NCBI GenBank assembly: GCA_028284445.1
Contig: JANQRS010000061.1
Coordinates: 1-64,000, forward strand
Direction of reading: 5' to 3'
Origin: Calditrichia bacterium
GTDB lineage: Bacteria; Calditrichota; Calditrichia; RBG-13-44-9; J075
Length of the DNA stretch: 64,000 bases
This document shows positions 17,077 through 26,824 of the stretch, piece by piece (the first letter of the stretch is position 1; each line of letters starts with the position of its first letter). Under the pieces are notes generated by a model. The model saw only the letters and a list, made by a program, of their open reading frames with translations, was not told the DNA's origin and did no database searches. The translations under genes were made by a program, and so were the position numbers.

Positions 17077-17805
17077 ATGAGAATTGCCTTTATTTCTGAC
17101 ATTCATGGCAATGCCGTCGCCTTGGACGCCGTGCTTGCCGATATAGCCGAGCAGGAGGTTGATCAAGTGATTTGCCTCGGCGATATTGCTACTATCGGGC
17201 CGCAACCAGTTGAAGTGCTCAAGCGCTTGCAGGCATTAAATTGTCCGGTTATTATGGGCAATCACGATGCGGCATTGCTGCATCCTGGCGCTGTTGCTAA
17301 GTTTCATATCGCCCCTGAATTGTCGGAATCCCTGACCTGGTGCTACCAACAACTAACAAAAGCACACTTCGACTATCTGCGCTCTTTTCTTCCCTCTATC
17401 AAGATCAACAATTCCGAACATCCTGACATCCTCTGCTATCACGGTACGCCTGGCTCAAATACCGGGATGATAATGCCAGCAGCAAGCAACGCTGAATTAG
17501 AAGGCATTCTCGAACAGGGTAGCGCAGCGATAATGGTGGGTGGGCACACGCATCTGCAAATGATGCGACAGCTTGAAGCGATTTGCTTCGTAAATCCGGG
17601 CAGCGTTGGCTGTCCCTTTCGCCGGCCGGTCTCACCGGGAAAACCACCGGAAATTTTGACAGATGCCCATTATGGTATTATCGATGTATCTCGCCGGGGA
17701 ATCGCCATCGATTTGCGCCGGATAGCGTATGATGTCGATTCATTTACTGAGGTTTTGAAAGAGAGTGATTTACCGATTCGCGGCTGGTGGCTCTCACAGT
17801 TCTAG
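17077..17805 (+). CDS. Calcineurin-like metallophosphoesterase (YfcE/MJ0936 type)
   Basis: 242 aa from ATG 17077 (the longer GTG frame adds no family sequence). Metal-binding motifs appear in order: SDIHGN (residues 7-12), CLGDIATIG, MGNHDAALL, CYHGTPGS and GGHTHLQM, then NPGSVGCPF. These are the ligands of small two-metal phosphodiesterases and phosphatases of the YfcE group; the physiological substrate is not predictable. The stop overlaps by four bases that of the convergent acyltransferase gene. Confidence 0.9.
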   Translation: MRIAFISDIHGNAVALDAVLADIAEQEVDQVICLGDIATIGPQPVEVLKRLQALNCPVIMGNHDAALLHPGAVAKFHIAPELSESLTWCYQQLTKAHFDYLRSFLPSIKINNSEHPDILCYHGTPGSNTGMIMPAASNAELEGILEQGSAAIMVGGHTHLQMMRQLEAICFVNPGSVGCPFRRPVSPGKPPEILTDAHYGIIDVSRRGIAIDLRRIAYDVDSFTEVLKESDLPIRGWWLSQF

Positions 17806-18701
17806 CTGCTAAATGCTTTTTGGGGCTCAGCCTGTAGCGAATAGGTTAAGTCGCGCAAGTAGGCCGTAAGTTCGCGTCGATCGCCTATGGCAGCCAAATC
17901 CTGGTAGGGGATGGGCGAACCAATAATAAATTCTATCGACTGTCCGACCATCCGATTCACTTCTCTCAAAATCAGAGACAATCTGAGTGTCAGGCTGAAT
18001 TGACTGACGATTTGAAAGATGCGGCTGTTTTGACCGTGGAAATAGATCGGTACCACTGTTGCCTGCGACTGCTGAATCAACTTCGCCATGAATAACTTCC
18101 ATTCCAGATCTGTTGCTTCACCGAAAGCCGTTTTAGAGGTAGCAATCCCGCCCGCAGGAAAAATGATGATAGTGCCATTCCCCTTTAATACCTCCAGGGC
18201 AGTTTTGCGCGTGGCAATATTGACACGCTGTGCCTCGCGGGTCTCAGCGAAATCAATCGGCAACATGTAGTCTGCGATGCGTTCTTCGCGGCAAAGAGCG
18301 CTATTTATCAATATCTTGAAATCGCCGCGGGTCGCTGCGGCAAGATGGCAGGTGACCAGTCCATCCAGCAGGCCGAAGGGGTGATTTGCAATAAAAATCA
18401 GGGGTTGATCGGCGGGAATATTTGCCAGCGTTTGTGGATTGAATTTGAGTTGTAGTTCCAGTCGTCTCAGAGCAGCTTCCCAGAATGAAAGCGGGCTGCT
18501 CTCCAGATCCGTCAATAGTTCCTGATAGAGCAATTCCAATTTTTGGGCGCCACTCATGGTCTCAATCATACGAATCAGCAAATTCTTATAGCGGGGATTT
18601 TCCGGGGAGGTGTAGGTCAATTTACGAGGTGCGGATTGCGGCAAAAGTTCGCCCTTTCTATCAATTCGCCCCAAATTCAGGAAAATCAGCCGATTTCGCA
18701 A
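17802..18701 (-). CDS. PlsC-like lysophospholipid acyltransferase
   Basis: 299 aa from a TTG codon; the start is uncertain, though the segment ENPRYKNLLIRMIE (~34-47) belongs to the family, so the true start is before it. The acyltransferase motif is ANHPFGLLDG with His107 and Asp113 (one residue more than the usual HX4D, as in the hemolysin/ornithine-lipid-like branch), and a second block FPAGGIATSKT. Such enzymes move an acyl chain from acyl-ACP or acyl-CoA to a lysolipid at the membrane. It begins 14 bp after the kinase at 18716-20011 in the same direction, so it is probably the last gene of the FIST-kinase operon, which would tie lipid remodelling to that signal. Confidence 0.85.
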   Translation of the reverse strand: MRNRLIFLNLGRIDRKGELLPQSAPRKLTYTSPENPRYKNLLIRMIETMSGAQKLELLYQELLTDLESSPLSFWEAALRRLELQLKFNPQTLANIPADQPLIFIANHPFGLLDGLVTCHLAAATRGDFKILINSALCREERIADYMLPIDFAETREAQRVNIATRKTALEVLKGNGTIIIFPAGGIATSKTAFGEATDLEWKLFMAKLIQQSQATVVPIYFHGQNSRIFQIVSQFSLTLRLSLILREVNRMVGQSIEFIIGSPIPYQDLAAIGDRRELTAYLRDLTYSLQAEPQKAFSS

Positions 18702-18715
18702 TAGCCATTCTAAAT

Positions 18716-20011
18716 TTAATCGAGTTGTAAACCTTCCACACCGGTGGCCAGGGCGCCAATCTTATTACCGACAGCTTCTGGTATGAAAACACGAAATGTC
18801 GTGCCCTTTCCGGGTTCACTCATTACCTGCACTTGGCCGTTATATGACCGGATCGTTTCTGAACAGCTATACAGCCCCAGACCGGTGCCTGTCGCTCTCA
18901 GCTCATCCGCCTGTTTGGTTGTGAAGAAGGGATCGAAGATATGTTGAAGATCTTCCTCGGAAATGCCGCATCCATTATCCGTAACGGTGAACCATGCCTG
19001 ATCATCCTGCAATCCGGATTTAACCGATATTTTCGGTTTTTCCATTCCTTGCACAGCGTCCAGTGCGTTACTGATGAGATTCTGAAAAACCTGCGCCAGT
19101 TCGGCCGGGACCACTTCGATGTTGAGGCGGCCAGTGCTGATTTCAATCTCACGTTCATAGAGGTGCTTGAATTCCAGGTTTGCATCAAGAAATTCGATTT
19201 CAGATTTCAGCAACTGATTCAGATCAATAATCTGCGTTTCATCAACCTTGTCTGTCCGGCTTTTGGTAAGCATTGAGCCGATCATATCGTTCAGATTGTT
19301 GCCACCTTCCTGGATTAATTCCGCATAACAAAAGATCGATTCAAGTTTCTCCTTCACAGACCATTCCGCCAATTCCGGGTGCTGTTGCATGAGTTCTGCC
19401 ACTTCATCTTTCTCGCTCAGAATCAGTTCTGCCCCGCCGGTTATCGCCGTCAGGCGCCCCTTCATGTTGTGAACAAGTCCTTGGAGTATCAGGCTGAAAG
19501 CCGAGTTACGTTCAGCGCGAATTAATGCCTTGGTGCGTTTTTCGACAATCGCTTCCAGTTCCTGGGCGTAATTATTTAGCTTTTCCTTTGCCCATTTCAA
19601 TTGCAAGTGCGTGCGTGTCCGGGCGATGATTTCAGTTGCCTGAAACGGTTTGGTGATATAATCAACGCCACCAACTTCAAAGCCACGGACCTTATCGTCG
19701 ATCTCGGTTTTTGCGGAGAGAAATATGACCGGAATATCTGCCGTGGCTGGATTTGCCTTCATCCTGCGACAGGTTTCATAGCCATCTATTTCCGGCATCA
19801 TGATGTCCAGCATGATGAGGTCCGGAATCCGCTTTTCGAGGAAAGATAGGGCTTGCATCCCATTTGTCGCCACTGCCACGTTGGCATTAAAGTTCTTTAA
19901 AACCCGGCCCAATAACTGAATGTTCTTTGGGGTGTCATCGACAATCAGTATCAAGGCGTTTTCGAGATCCTGATGGGCTTCTAGTTGCTGCTTTTGATTT
20001 GGGTTGCTCAT
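18716..20011 (-). CDS. Receiver-first histidine kinase
   Basis: 431 aa, soluble. Residues ~15-135 are a complete receiver domain (LIVDD acid pair, phospho-Asp in LIMLDIMMPEIDGYE, KPF lysine). A coiled coil (~140-165) leads to a dimerisation/phospho-acceptor helix with the H-box LQGLVHNMKGRLTAITGG near 185, then an HATPase domain (N-box LISNALDA, G1 DNGCGIS, G2 GTGLGLYS). The order REC-HK is that of kinases which receive phosphate from an upstream hybrid kinase; the gene 19 bp upstream (20031-22601) is exactly such a kinase. Start ATG has AAGGG five bases upstream. It is the third gene of a four-gene operon. Confidence 0.93.
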   Translation of the reverse strand: MSNPNQKQQLEAHQDLENALILIVDDTPKNIQLLGRVLKNFNANVAVATNGMQALSFLEKRIPDLIMLDIMMPEIDGYETCRRMKANPATADIPVIFLSAKTEIDDKVRGFEVGGVDYITKPFQATEIIARTRTHLQLKWAKEKLNNYAQELEAIVEKRTKALIRAERNSAFSLILQGLVHNMKGRLTAITGGAELILSEKDEVAELMQQHPELAEWSVKEKLESIFCYAELIQEGGNNLNDMIGSMLTKSRTDKVDETQIIDLNQLLKSEIEFLDANLEFKHLYEREIEISTGRLNIEVVPAELAQVFQNLISNALDAVQGMEKPKISVKSGLQDDQAWFTVTDNGCGISEEDLQHIFDPFFTTKQADELRATGTGLGLYSCSETIRSYNGQVQVMSEPGKGTTFRVFIPEAVGNKIGALATGVEGLQLD

Positions 20012-20030
20012 TGTTTCCCTTGTTTCTTCG

Positions 20031-22601
20031 CTACTCGTTCACTAAAAAATGCTTTAGCATTAGTTTCACATCTGCCACAAAATCCGGATAGTTGCTCAAT
20101 TGCTTTTCGAGTTCGTCAATCTGGAAGCTCTCAGCATAGGTGACAATTTGTCCTCCCCAGCTCACCAGTTTTTGCAGCTGATGCTGCTGGCCGAGCTGTT
20201 GGACTTCTTCACCGAACTGCTGCAAATCATCAACAATGAGCAGTTTGGAAATGTCGTCCCATTTTTCCATAAATGGGCCCTCGAGCTTCTCGATTACGCT
20301 GGGTAACTCCGCTATTTGTTCCAGCGTCAGTTCCGGAAGTTCCGTTTCCTGGGGCTGATCACCGCTACCTGCTGCCGAATCGTCTTCAAGGGAGTAGGTT
20401 TGGGTATGAGGCAAGAAGCGTCGCAGCGTATCCACCAGGGCTGTGCGTGACACCGGTTTGCCGAGAAAGGCGTCGCAACCCGATTTGATCGATTTTTCGC
20501 GGTCTGCTTTCATGGCATTGGCGGTCAAGGCGACAACCGGTATGTCCGAAAGAGTGTCGTCACTCTTAATGATGCTGGTGGCCTCATAGCCATCCATAAT
20601 CGGCATCTGCATGTCCATCAGGATCAGATCCGGCTCGAGGTCGCGTGCCTGGCGCACCCCGATTTCGCCATTTTCCGCCACGGCAATATTCAGCCCGGTG
20701 TCCTGGAGGTATTCGCGAACCAGCTTGCGATTCATTTCATTGTCTTCAACAAGCAGAATTGTAGAGTTCTCAAACGTTACGTTTACAGACTGGAATTCCG
20801 ACAAGGGGTCATTTTCAAAATCTTTGACGGAAGGAAGCGAGACACAGCGTACTTCGACCCTGAAAGTGCTGCCGACGCCCGGTTCACTGCGGACGGATAA
20901 TTTGCCGCCCATGATTTCTACCAGACGTCTGGTAATGGCGAGACCAAGGCCGGTTCCACCGTATTTACGGTTATTTTGGCCACTCTGCTGCACAAAAGCA
21001 CTGAAGATATTGTCAACCTGATCTTTCGGAATACCAATACCGGTATCTTCTACTTCAAAAATTAGATCAATGGCGCTGGCATCAAACTCGTGCACCGGAC
21101 TTTCCACGCGGATTTTGATGTGGCCATCGTGCGTAAACTTAATGGCATTCCCTACCAGGTTGATGAGCACCTGCCGCATGCGTGTTTCATCGATCAAAAC
21201 ATATTCAGGCAGCGCCTTGTCGATTTCTATCAGGAAATCCAGGTTGCGCTCTTCAGCTTTAAAGCGGAAGATACTTCCAATTTCCTTGAATAGCTGATGA
21301 GGATTAACCGGCTGGTTTTGAATCTCAAGTTTCCCTGCCTCAATTTTCGAGAGGTCGAGAATATCATTGATAATCGTCAGCAAGCCCTTGCCACTGCTGG
21401 AGATTGCTTCCGCATAGTCCTTCATGGTATTGTCTGTTACTATGCCAAGGAGCAGTTCCGAAAAACCGAGAATAGAGTTGAGTGGTGTGCGTAATTCATG
21501 ACTCATATTCGCAAGAAACTCACTCTTGGCGCGATTGGCCATTTCTGCGGATTTGGTACTTTCTTTCAGCTCCAGCTGGGCTCGCTTCCTTTCAGCCTCC
21601 ACGCCAATGGCTGCAGCAATAATACTGATCAGTTTACGATCTTCTTTTGTCGGGGCGTAATCCGGGACAATTAAGAGCGTCAATATGCCCGTGTATTCTT
21701 TGTGAACCTTGACAGGAACACCAATATATGTTTGCCAGTGGATATTGGCTGGGTCGAAGTGCTCTTCAATTATGGGATGAGCGGGAAGGTTCTGCACCAC
21801 ATATGGTTCGTCGTTACCCTGGGCAACGACAAATTCACACATCGGTGATTTGGAGTTCTCACCAATCGGCTTCTTGCCTTCTACGTCCCATTGGTTGCGG
21901 CATTTGAACTTGTTGTCAACAAGTTCTTTATAGGCAACGATGTCAGCGCCGACCAAGGGCCCGCATACTTGTAGAAGGTTGTCAATATTCTCATCCGGAT
22001 TGCTGCCGAAATTAAGGAAGCAGTCATTGAGCTTGCTTAAACGGTCTTCAGCTCTTTTACGGGTGGTAATATCCCGGCCGGTTGCGATGTATAGCGTTTC
22101 ATCATCCAGCATTACGCTGCTGAAGGCAATTTCCATCGGGAAGACCGTAGCATCTTCCCGTTTCCCTTCAATTTCGTTGATGCCGCTTCCATAGCTGCTC
22201 GCAATACTTCTGAGCATTTTGTCATTGGTCAGGAAATGGTAGTTGTCCGGCAGCAGGGTTGAGATATGCTGCCCTAAAATACTCTCAGACGAGTAGCCAA
22301 AAATCCTTGATGCGGCCGGATTGAAAGAATCTATGCGACCCATTGCATCAAAAGTGACAATGGCATCAACAACATTGTCCATAATCGCCTGAACTTTGGC
22401 TTGCCCGCGCTCCTGGGTCTGTCGATTCAGCTCCAGGAGTTCACGAGACATCAATTGCACCGAATGGTGAGACATTCGGCGCTCATTGTCCGCCTCCTCG
22501 TAGGTGGCGCTCACCACCTCGAGAAGTGCATCATAGTCCAGCGGGCCGTCTTTTGCCTTCTTCCTGGCGCGCTTTAACTGCCTTTCCAGCAGTTTATGCA
22601 T
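20031..22601 (-). CDS. PAS-GAF hybrid histidine kinase, partner of FIST protein
   Basis: 856 aa, no membrane segments. Order: N-terminal helix (~1-65), PAS (~67-185), GAF (~190-335), HisKA with H-box FLANMSHELRTPLNSILGF (~365), HATPase (N LVGNAIKF; G2 GGTGLGLAI), receiver (~620-740; LLVEDNEMN, LILMDMQMPIMDGYE, GKPVS) and a ~110-residue helical tail of unknown role with no HPt histidine motif seen. Its start codon overlaps the FIST gene stop (TGATG), so the two are translationally coupled. FIST protein plus PAS hybrid kinase is the arrangement of NosP-NahK nitric-oxide signalling in Pseudomonas; a similar sensor-kinase complex is inferred here. Confidence 0.93.
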   Translation of the reverse strand: MHKLLERQLKRARKKAKDGPLDYDALLEVVSATYEEADNERRMSHHSVQLMSRELLELNRQTQERGQAKVQAIMDNVVDAIVTFDAMGRIDSFNPAASRIFGYSSESILGQHISTLLPDNYHFLTNDKMLRSIASSYGSGINEIEGKREDATVFPMEIAFSSVMLDDETLYIATGRDITTRKRAEDRLSKLNDCFLNFGSNPDENIDNLLQVCGPLVGADIVAYKELVDNKFKCRNQWDVEGKKPIGENSKSPMCEFVVAQGNDEPYVVQNLPAHPIIEEHFDPANIHWQTYIGVPVKVHKEYTGILTLLIVPDYAPTKEDRKLISIIAAAIGVEAERKRAQLELKESTKSAEMANRAKSEFLANMSHELRTPLNSILGFSELLLGIVTDNTMKDYAEAISSSGKGLLTIINDILDLSKIEAGKLEIQNQPVNPHQLFKEIGSIFRFKAEERNLDFLIEIDKALPEYVLIDETRMRQVLINLVGNAIKFTHDGHIKIRVESPVHEFDASAIDLIFEVEDTGIGIPKDQVDNIFSAFVQQSGQNNRKYGGTGLGLAITRRLVEIMGGKLSVRSEPGVGSTFRVEVRCVSLPSVKDFENDPLSEFQSVNVTFENSTILLVEDNEMNRKLVREYLQDTGLNIAVAENGEIGVRQARDLEPDLILMDMQMPIMDGYEATSIIKSDDTLSDIPVVALTANAMKADREKSIKSGCDAFLGKPVSRTALVDTLRRFLPHTQTYSLEDDSAAGSGDQPQETELPELTLEQIAELPSVIEKLEGPFMEKWDDISKLLIVDDLQQFGEEVQQLGQQHQLQKLVSWGGQIVTYAESFQIDELEKQLSNYPDFVADVKLMLKHFLVNE

Positions 22602-23752
22602 CAGTCGTCCTCCGCCAGAACGGTCACGGTCATTGTCTGATTATGCAATTCACAGTGACCTGTTTCAACGTGCGGAGAAATTTCGCCGTAGGAATAGAAA
22701 CCAATTTGGGCTGTGTTATCACCCAGGACGTCCTGAACGGCTTCAACTTCGTCACTTGTCCGCTGCTTGAGAATCATTTTGCGACCGACGCAGCTTACCA
22801 GTACGGCGAGTTTGGTCAGGTGTTCCGGGATATCATGAATGCTGCGGGCAGCGCTGCCTGCACTGCCGGCACCGTCGATCAAACGTTCAAAATTTGCCCG
22901 CATCAGCTGTGCCACATAGCCTTCAGGAATGTCGCCGGCAAAGGTCATGGTGTTTTCGTTTTCTTCAACCGCTAAAACCGTGCGGACAATACCGAGCTGC
23001 TCTTTGTCTTCAGCCTGAACCATAAGCGGAAAGAGCAGGGCGCTGCCTGGCAGATTGGCCGCTTCTTCACCGAGGTATTCTTTGTAAAGCTGCAAGGCTG
23101 GTTTGGAGTCCAGTTCATAAAGGATGTTGCCCTTGGACTTGGTTACCTGACGCTTGGGGCCAAAGCTGTCCCAGCCTCCCATAGACCCATGGCCAACAAG
23201 GATTTTGTCGCCGTAAAAACCGATTGCTGCGATAGTGCCGGATTGTGGTTCAGCATTGCAGGCAACCTTGGTTTCTTCAAAACGCGGGCCATCGCCAGCC
23301 AGTCCGCCGGTAATCGGAACCTCATCGCCAATTACCTCATTAATACCGCGGACCAATTCGCTGCCATTTACCTTTAGGCCTTCTGAAACGATCATAATGC
23401 CGCGCAGGTCAGCCTTTTGTAATGCTTTGCCTATGTTCAGCCCGGCGCCATATGATTCTTCCGGGGCTTCGACGTTCAAGGAGGTGACTTCAAGTACTGT
23501 TTTTTCGAATTCAATGGCGGTTACAACAATGGAGTCGTCATATACCTCGTCATCAAGAATTTCACCGGCACTGGTGCAGCCAATGACGTGTGCATTCGGA
23601 TAGCGGGTCTTCAACTCCTGATAAATGCTGTGCTCTGACAATGCGCTCGTTTCGCCGAAGAATAAAACGAGATTGGGGGCGATAGAAGGGTCGGTATCAT
23701 CCAGATTTTCCCACCCTTCAGAAGCTTTCCAAAAAAGCTGTTCAATTTTCAT
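22601..23752 (-). CDS. FIST-domain sensor protein (NosP-like arrangement)
   Basis: 383 aa from ATG 23752, with AAAGGA about eight bases upstream. FIST N-terminal domain (~20-215; VIGCTSAGEI, ITGGLAGDG) and FIST C-terminal domain (~220-380; ending GFYSYGEISP, then ELHNQTMTV, the hallmark end of the family). FIST proteins are soluble ligand sensors, and those next to hybrid kinases in Proteobacteria bind haem and sense NO. First gene of the operon FIST, hybrid kinase, REC-kinase, acyltransferase. The ligand here is not known; I cannot confirm a haem ligand from sequence alone. Confidence 0.92.
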   Translation of the reverse strand: MKIEQLFWKASEGWENLDDTDPSIAPNLVLFFGETSALSEHSIYQELKTRYPNAHVIGCTSAGEILDDEVYDDSIVVTAIEFEKTVLEVTSLNVEAPEESYGAGLNIGKALQKADLRGIMIVSEGLKVNGSELVRGINEVIGDEVPITGGLAGDGPRFEETKVACNAEPQSGTIAAIGFYGDKILVGHGSMGGWDSFGPKRQVTKSKGNILYELDSKPALQLYKEYLGEEAANLPGSALLFPLMVQAEDKEQLGIVRTVLAVEENENTMTFAGDIPEGYVAQLMRANFERLIDGAGSAGSAARSIHDIPEHLTKLAVLVSCVGRKMILKQRTSDEVEAVQDVLGDNTAQIGFYSYGEISPHVETGHCELHNQTMTVTVLAEDD

Positions 23753-23941
23753 GCGAGATCCTTTCCATGTTTCTCTACATTTCAAATCACGAATTCGGTA
23801 GCCATCTTGTTATGAACGCAACAATTGCGCTGGCTGAACTCTTATCCTGGCGTTTGTATCATGCCAGAATACTCGGAAGATTCGCCGGCATGTTTAATGG
23901 AAAAATCGTCGTACTAAGCGGGTTCTATTTGTGCAGGTATG

Positions 23942-25138
23942 CTATTTGAGGTTTTGTTCAGCAAGCGGGGTAAGCTGCTGCAGCGGCTGTTGTTCGCGAA
24001 GCAGTTTGCGAAACTGGGCTGGCGGCATGCCGCAATGTTTCCGAAAGGCGGATCGAAAAGCAGCCTTCGTCATGAAACCGACATCAAAAATCAGGTTGTG
24101 ATTGGCGTAGCGATTACCGGCGTCGATGCGCAGGCGTTTTTGTGCTTCAAGAATGCGGTAGCGATTAATAAAATCGTAAAAATTGAGTGAGAAAGATTCA
24201 TGAATGAGCTCCGCGAGGTGCTGCGGTTGCATCTCCAACAGTTCTGCAAGGTAGGGAAGGCGTAGGTCGCGTTGCAAATATGGTTTCTGATCTTCCATGA
24301 GCTGGATCAGGCGCTCGCGCGCACTGCGCTGATCAGCGTCGCTCCAGCTTGGCTGCATCAATCCGGAGCGCTTCCGTTCTGTTCCAACAACCAGACGTAT
24401 ATTGACCTCCGGCTTATGCATCAGCATATATCCCAGTAGATAAACCGGTATTGCCAGGCTGGCCAGGAATAGAAAAATAACCGGCATTGTCTCCGGCCAT
24501 GCTGAGCGATAAAAATACTGCAGGAAGAATACCGCTATGAAGAGAAGAATGATGGTTTCCAGGGTTTTGCGCAGCCAGTGATAGTCAATGCCGCTATGGT
24601 AAGCGCAGTTTGTGCGCAATTCAAGACGGTATTGGTAAAGGCGGTAGCAAGCCAGCAATAAATAGATTAGAATATGAAGACAGGCAATGATGTGGATATT
24701 GTCCTGTAGAGAGCCGGCATAGATACCTCCGGCGGAAAGGTCGCGGACAATAATGTCCATTTTGCCTTCAGGGGCAAGTTGAAAAAAATCAACTAGATAG
24801 TACGCACAAAAAACTGCCGGTATGAAATGCAGTAGCGACTGGCTAAATCGCGGAAAGCGGTCCCGTGTCAGAACATGGGTGAAGAGGTAAAGCAGCGGAC
24901 CATAGGTGAAAAGTAAGCTGTATGTTGCAAGATATGCCTGCGGAAAATCCAGATAGAAATAGCTACTGCGCATAACGCATTCGGCGATATGAATTGAAAG
25001 CAGCAGTACGAGCAAAGCCATAAGGCGGTTTGCCCGTCGGTTGCCACCCCGCCAACTTGTCAGACCGGCACTGAGAAAGAGTCCTTGTAGTAGTGCAAGT
25101 GACAGAAAAATTGTCCAGCTATTCACCTGAAATTGCAT
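23942..25138 (-). CDS. AraC-family regulator with N-terminal membrane domain
   Basis: 398 aa from ATG 25138; a longer in-frame start to 25273 would add 45 residues without family character before the hydrophobic N-terminus. About seven helices (~8-240; FLSLALLQGLFLSAGL first) and a C-terminal AraC DNA-binding region (~285-385; LAELLEMQPQHLAELI, NLIFDVGFMTKAAFRSAFRKHCG, PPAQFRKLL). Same architecture and similar opening as the protein at 11258-12382, so the two are paralogues. It lies 190 bp upstream of the FIST operon in the same direction; cotranscription is possible but the gap is long. Confidence 0.9.
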   Translation of the reverse strand: MQFQVNSWTIFLSLALLQGLFLSAGLTSWRGGNRRANRLMALLVLLLSIHIAECVMRSSYFYLDFPQAYLATYSLLFTYGPLLYLFTHVLTRDRFPRFSQSLLHFIPAVFCAYYLVDFFQLAPEGKMDIIVRDLSAGGIYAGSLQDNIHIIACLHILIYLLLACYRLYQYRLELRTNCAYHSGIDYHWLRKTLETIILLFIAVFFLQYFYRSAWPETMPVIFLFLASLAIPVYLLGYMLMHKPEVNIRLVVGTERKRSGLMQPSWSDADQRSARERLIQLMEDQKPYLQRDLRLPYLAELLEMQPQHLAELIHESFSLNFYDFINRYRILEAQKRLRIDAGNRYANHNLIFDVGFMTKAAFRSAFRKHCGMPPAQFRKLLREQQPLQQLTPLAEQNLK

Positions 25139-25404
25139 AAATTCGAAAGATCGTTTGGGTAATAGATGTACCGAGTGTAATATGATCCTCGGCGGTGTTG
25201 CCCGAATATAAAGATGGATCCTTGCGATGTTATTTTGAGATACCGGACAGCATGTTCTGACCAGGTATTTCATAGGTCAGGCGGTGATGAAGTTCTTGCA
25301 AGGCTCGCTGTAAACTAAGCGCCGGGAGAATTCGCCGACGTGATGGGGGTTACGGACTGTTGTAAAATTATCCTGTTAACGGCATAAAATTGCAGGAGAT
25401 TGAT

Positions 25405-26091
25405 ATGTGTGGTCGATTTTCCTTGTTTAACCTGGCACTGACGCCTGAAGCCTTTGAAGAACGATTCGGTTTTCCCTTACCGCGTATTTATCCGTTTGAC
25501 ATTTCTTATAATTTTGGCCCTCACCGCCAGGTGCCGGTGATATATAACGAAGCTGAAGGCGGCCCAGTTATCGGCACCATGCACTGGCAGCTCATCCCTC
25601 ACTTTGCCAAAGAATTCAAGTCAAAATATGCGATGCACAATACTCGGGTAGAGTCTTTCGAAAAAAAGGATTTTCGTGAGCGCCTGCTCCGTTACTCCCG
25701 CTGTTTGATTCCGGCCAATAATTTTTTTGAGTGGTTGAAGGAAGGAAAGCAGAAATTGCCTTATCTATTCGAATTAACAGATGAGGAGATGATGACCTTC
25801 GGCGCCATTGCTTCAACCTGGCGCGACCCTCAGGGCACGGAGCACTTGAGTTGTTCAATCATTACACTTCCTGCGAATGAGATTGTCGGTAAAGTTCATC
25901 ATAGAATGCCATTTATCCTCTCTCGTGAGACGGAGAAGATCTGGATGGACAAAACCGTTCAAGATGCCAAAGACCTTCTGGCATTGATTGAGCCGTATCC
26001 TGCCGAGAAGATGACGGCAGCCCGCGTATCTACCGAGGTTAATAGCACGAGAAATGATGGTCCGGAATTACTTGTCAAGCTGGAAGCGTAG
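25405..26091 (+). CDS. SRAP/HMCES-family abasic-site DNA-protein crosslinking protein
   Basis: 228 aa from ATG 25405 (AGGAG six bases upstream). The start matters, because Met1 removal exposes the catalytic Cys2 (MCGRFSLF), which forms a thiazolidine with abasic sites in single-stranded DNA. The other active-site residues are visible: Asn79 (HNTRVES), Glu109 (IPANNFFEW) and His165 in HHRMP. The length is that of YedK. It protects replication forks from abasic lesions. It stands as first of three plus-strand genes that do not share an obvious pathway. Confidence 0.95.
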   Translation: MCGRFSLFNLALTPEAFEERFGFPLPRIYPFDISYNFGPHRQVPVIYNEAEGGPVIGTMHWQLIPHFAKEFKSKYAMHNTRVESFEKKDFRERLLRYSRCLIPANNFFEWLKEGKQKLPYLFELTDEEMMTFGAIASTWRDPQGTEHLSCSIITLPANEIVGKVHHRMPFILSRETEKIWMDKTVQDAKDLLALIEPYPAEKMTAARVSTEVNSTRNDGPELLVKLEA

Positions 26092-26176
26092 CTGATCGAC
26101 GCAGAGACAGGCACTACAAAGTCGCCGGATTTAATCTGATTATGTGCTTTTAGAAACTTACGTTTTTGGAGAAAAT

Positions 26177-26656
26177 ATGCAGATTTTTGTCTTCTCGTTC
26201 TGGGTATTGGCGGGCATGGTCGGAATGGAGATCTCTTCATATATATTGCACCGATTCGTATTTCATGGCCTCCTCTGGAAAATCCACAAGACCCATCATG
26301 AAAAGTCCCATGGCCGTTTCGAACTAAACGATCTTTTTTCCCTTGGTTTCGGCGGTCTGGCTATGTGGCTGATTATCAGTGGCAGCGGCCCTGAACCGCT
26401 GAATTCGCCCTCTCTTGGCCTTGGTATTGGTATTTCCGTGTACGGCATTCTCTATTTCATCATCCACGATCTCTACACGCATCGGCGCTTTTTGCCATTT
26501 CGCAGCGAGAGCCGGATTATGCAGATCATCCGCCGCGCACATCAGCGCCATCACCAGTCCATTGATAAAGTCGGGAACGAGCCATACGGTCTGTTCCTCT
26601 TTGACTATGAGCTCTTCCGCAAGAAGGCACATCGGCGTCAAATGCCCGATGCCTGA
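26177..26656 (+). CDS. CrtZ-like beta-carotene hydroxylase / fatty-acid hydroxylase superfamily
   Basis: 159 aa from ATG 26177 (TGGAGAA upstream). A small di-iron membrane hydroxylase: the histidine clusters are HRFVFH, HKTHH (together HX4H and HX2HH, residues ~25-40), HDLYTH (~99-104) and HQRHH (~123-127). Two to four hydrophobic segments lie between them. Length and spacing fit CrtZ, which adds 3-hydroxyls to beta-ionone rings; the superfamily also acts on sterols and fatty acids. No other carotenoid gene is in the window, so the substrate is uncertain. Confidence 0.85.
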   Translation: MQIFVFSFWVLAGMVGMEISSYILHRFVFHGLLWKIHKTHHEKSHGRFELNDLFSLGFGGLAMWLIISGSGPEPLNSPSLGLGIGISVYGILYFIIHDLYTHRRFLPFRSESRIMQIIRRAHQRHHQSIDKVGNEPYGLFLFDYELFRKKAHRRQMPDA

Positions 26657-26824
26657 CCTAACAAAGGTTTTGATTTCTTGGAGGCAATTGCTACATTCAC
26701 AGCTATTGTGCAGTATGATACGGTGAGTCTCTGCGGGGTGTTGAGAACAAAATCGCCATTGCCTGTCTATCAGTAGCTGCCAGCAAACATGTAGCTGAAA
26801 CTTCTCTCAAAAAGGTGATATATT

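Noticed and set aside
26657..26824. Manganese (yybP-ykoY) riboswitch upstream of TerC
   Set aside because: Neither of the two conserved internal loops is seen.
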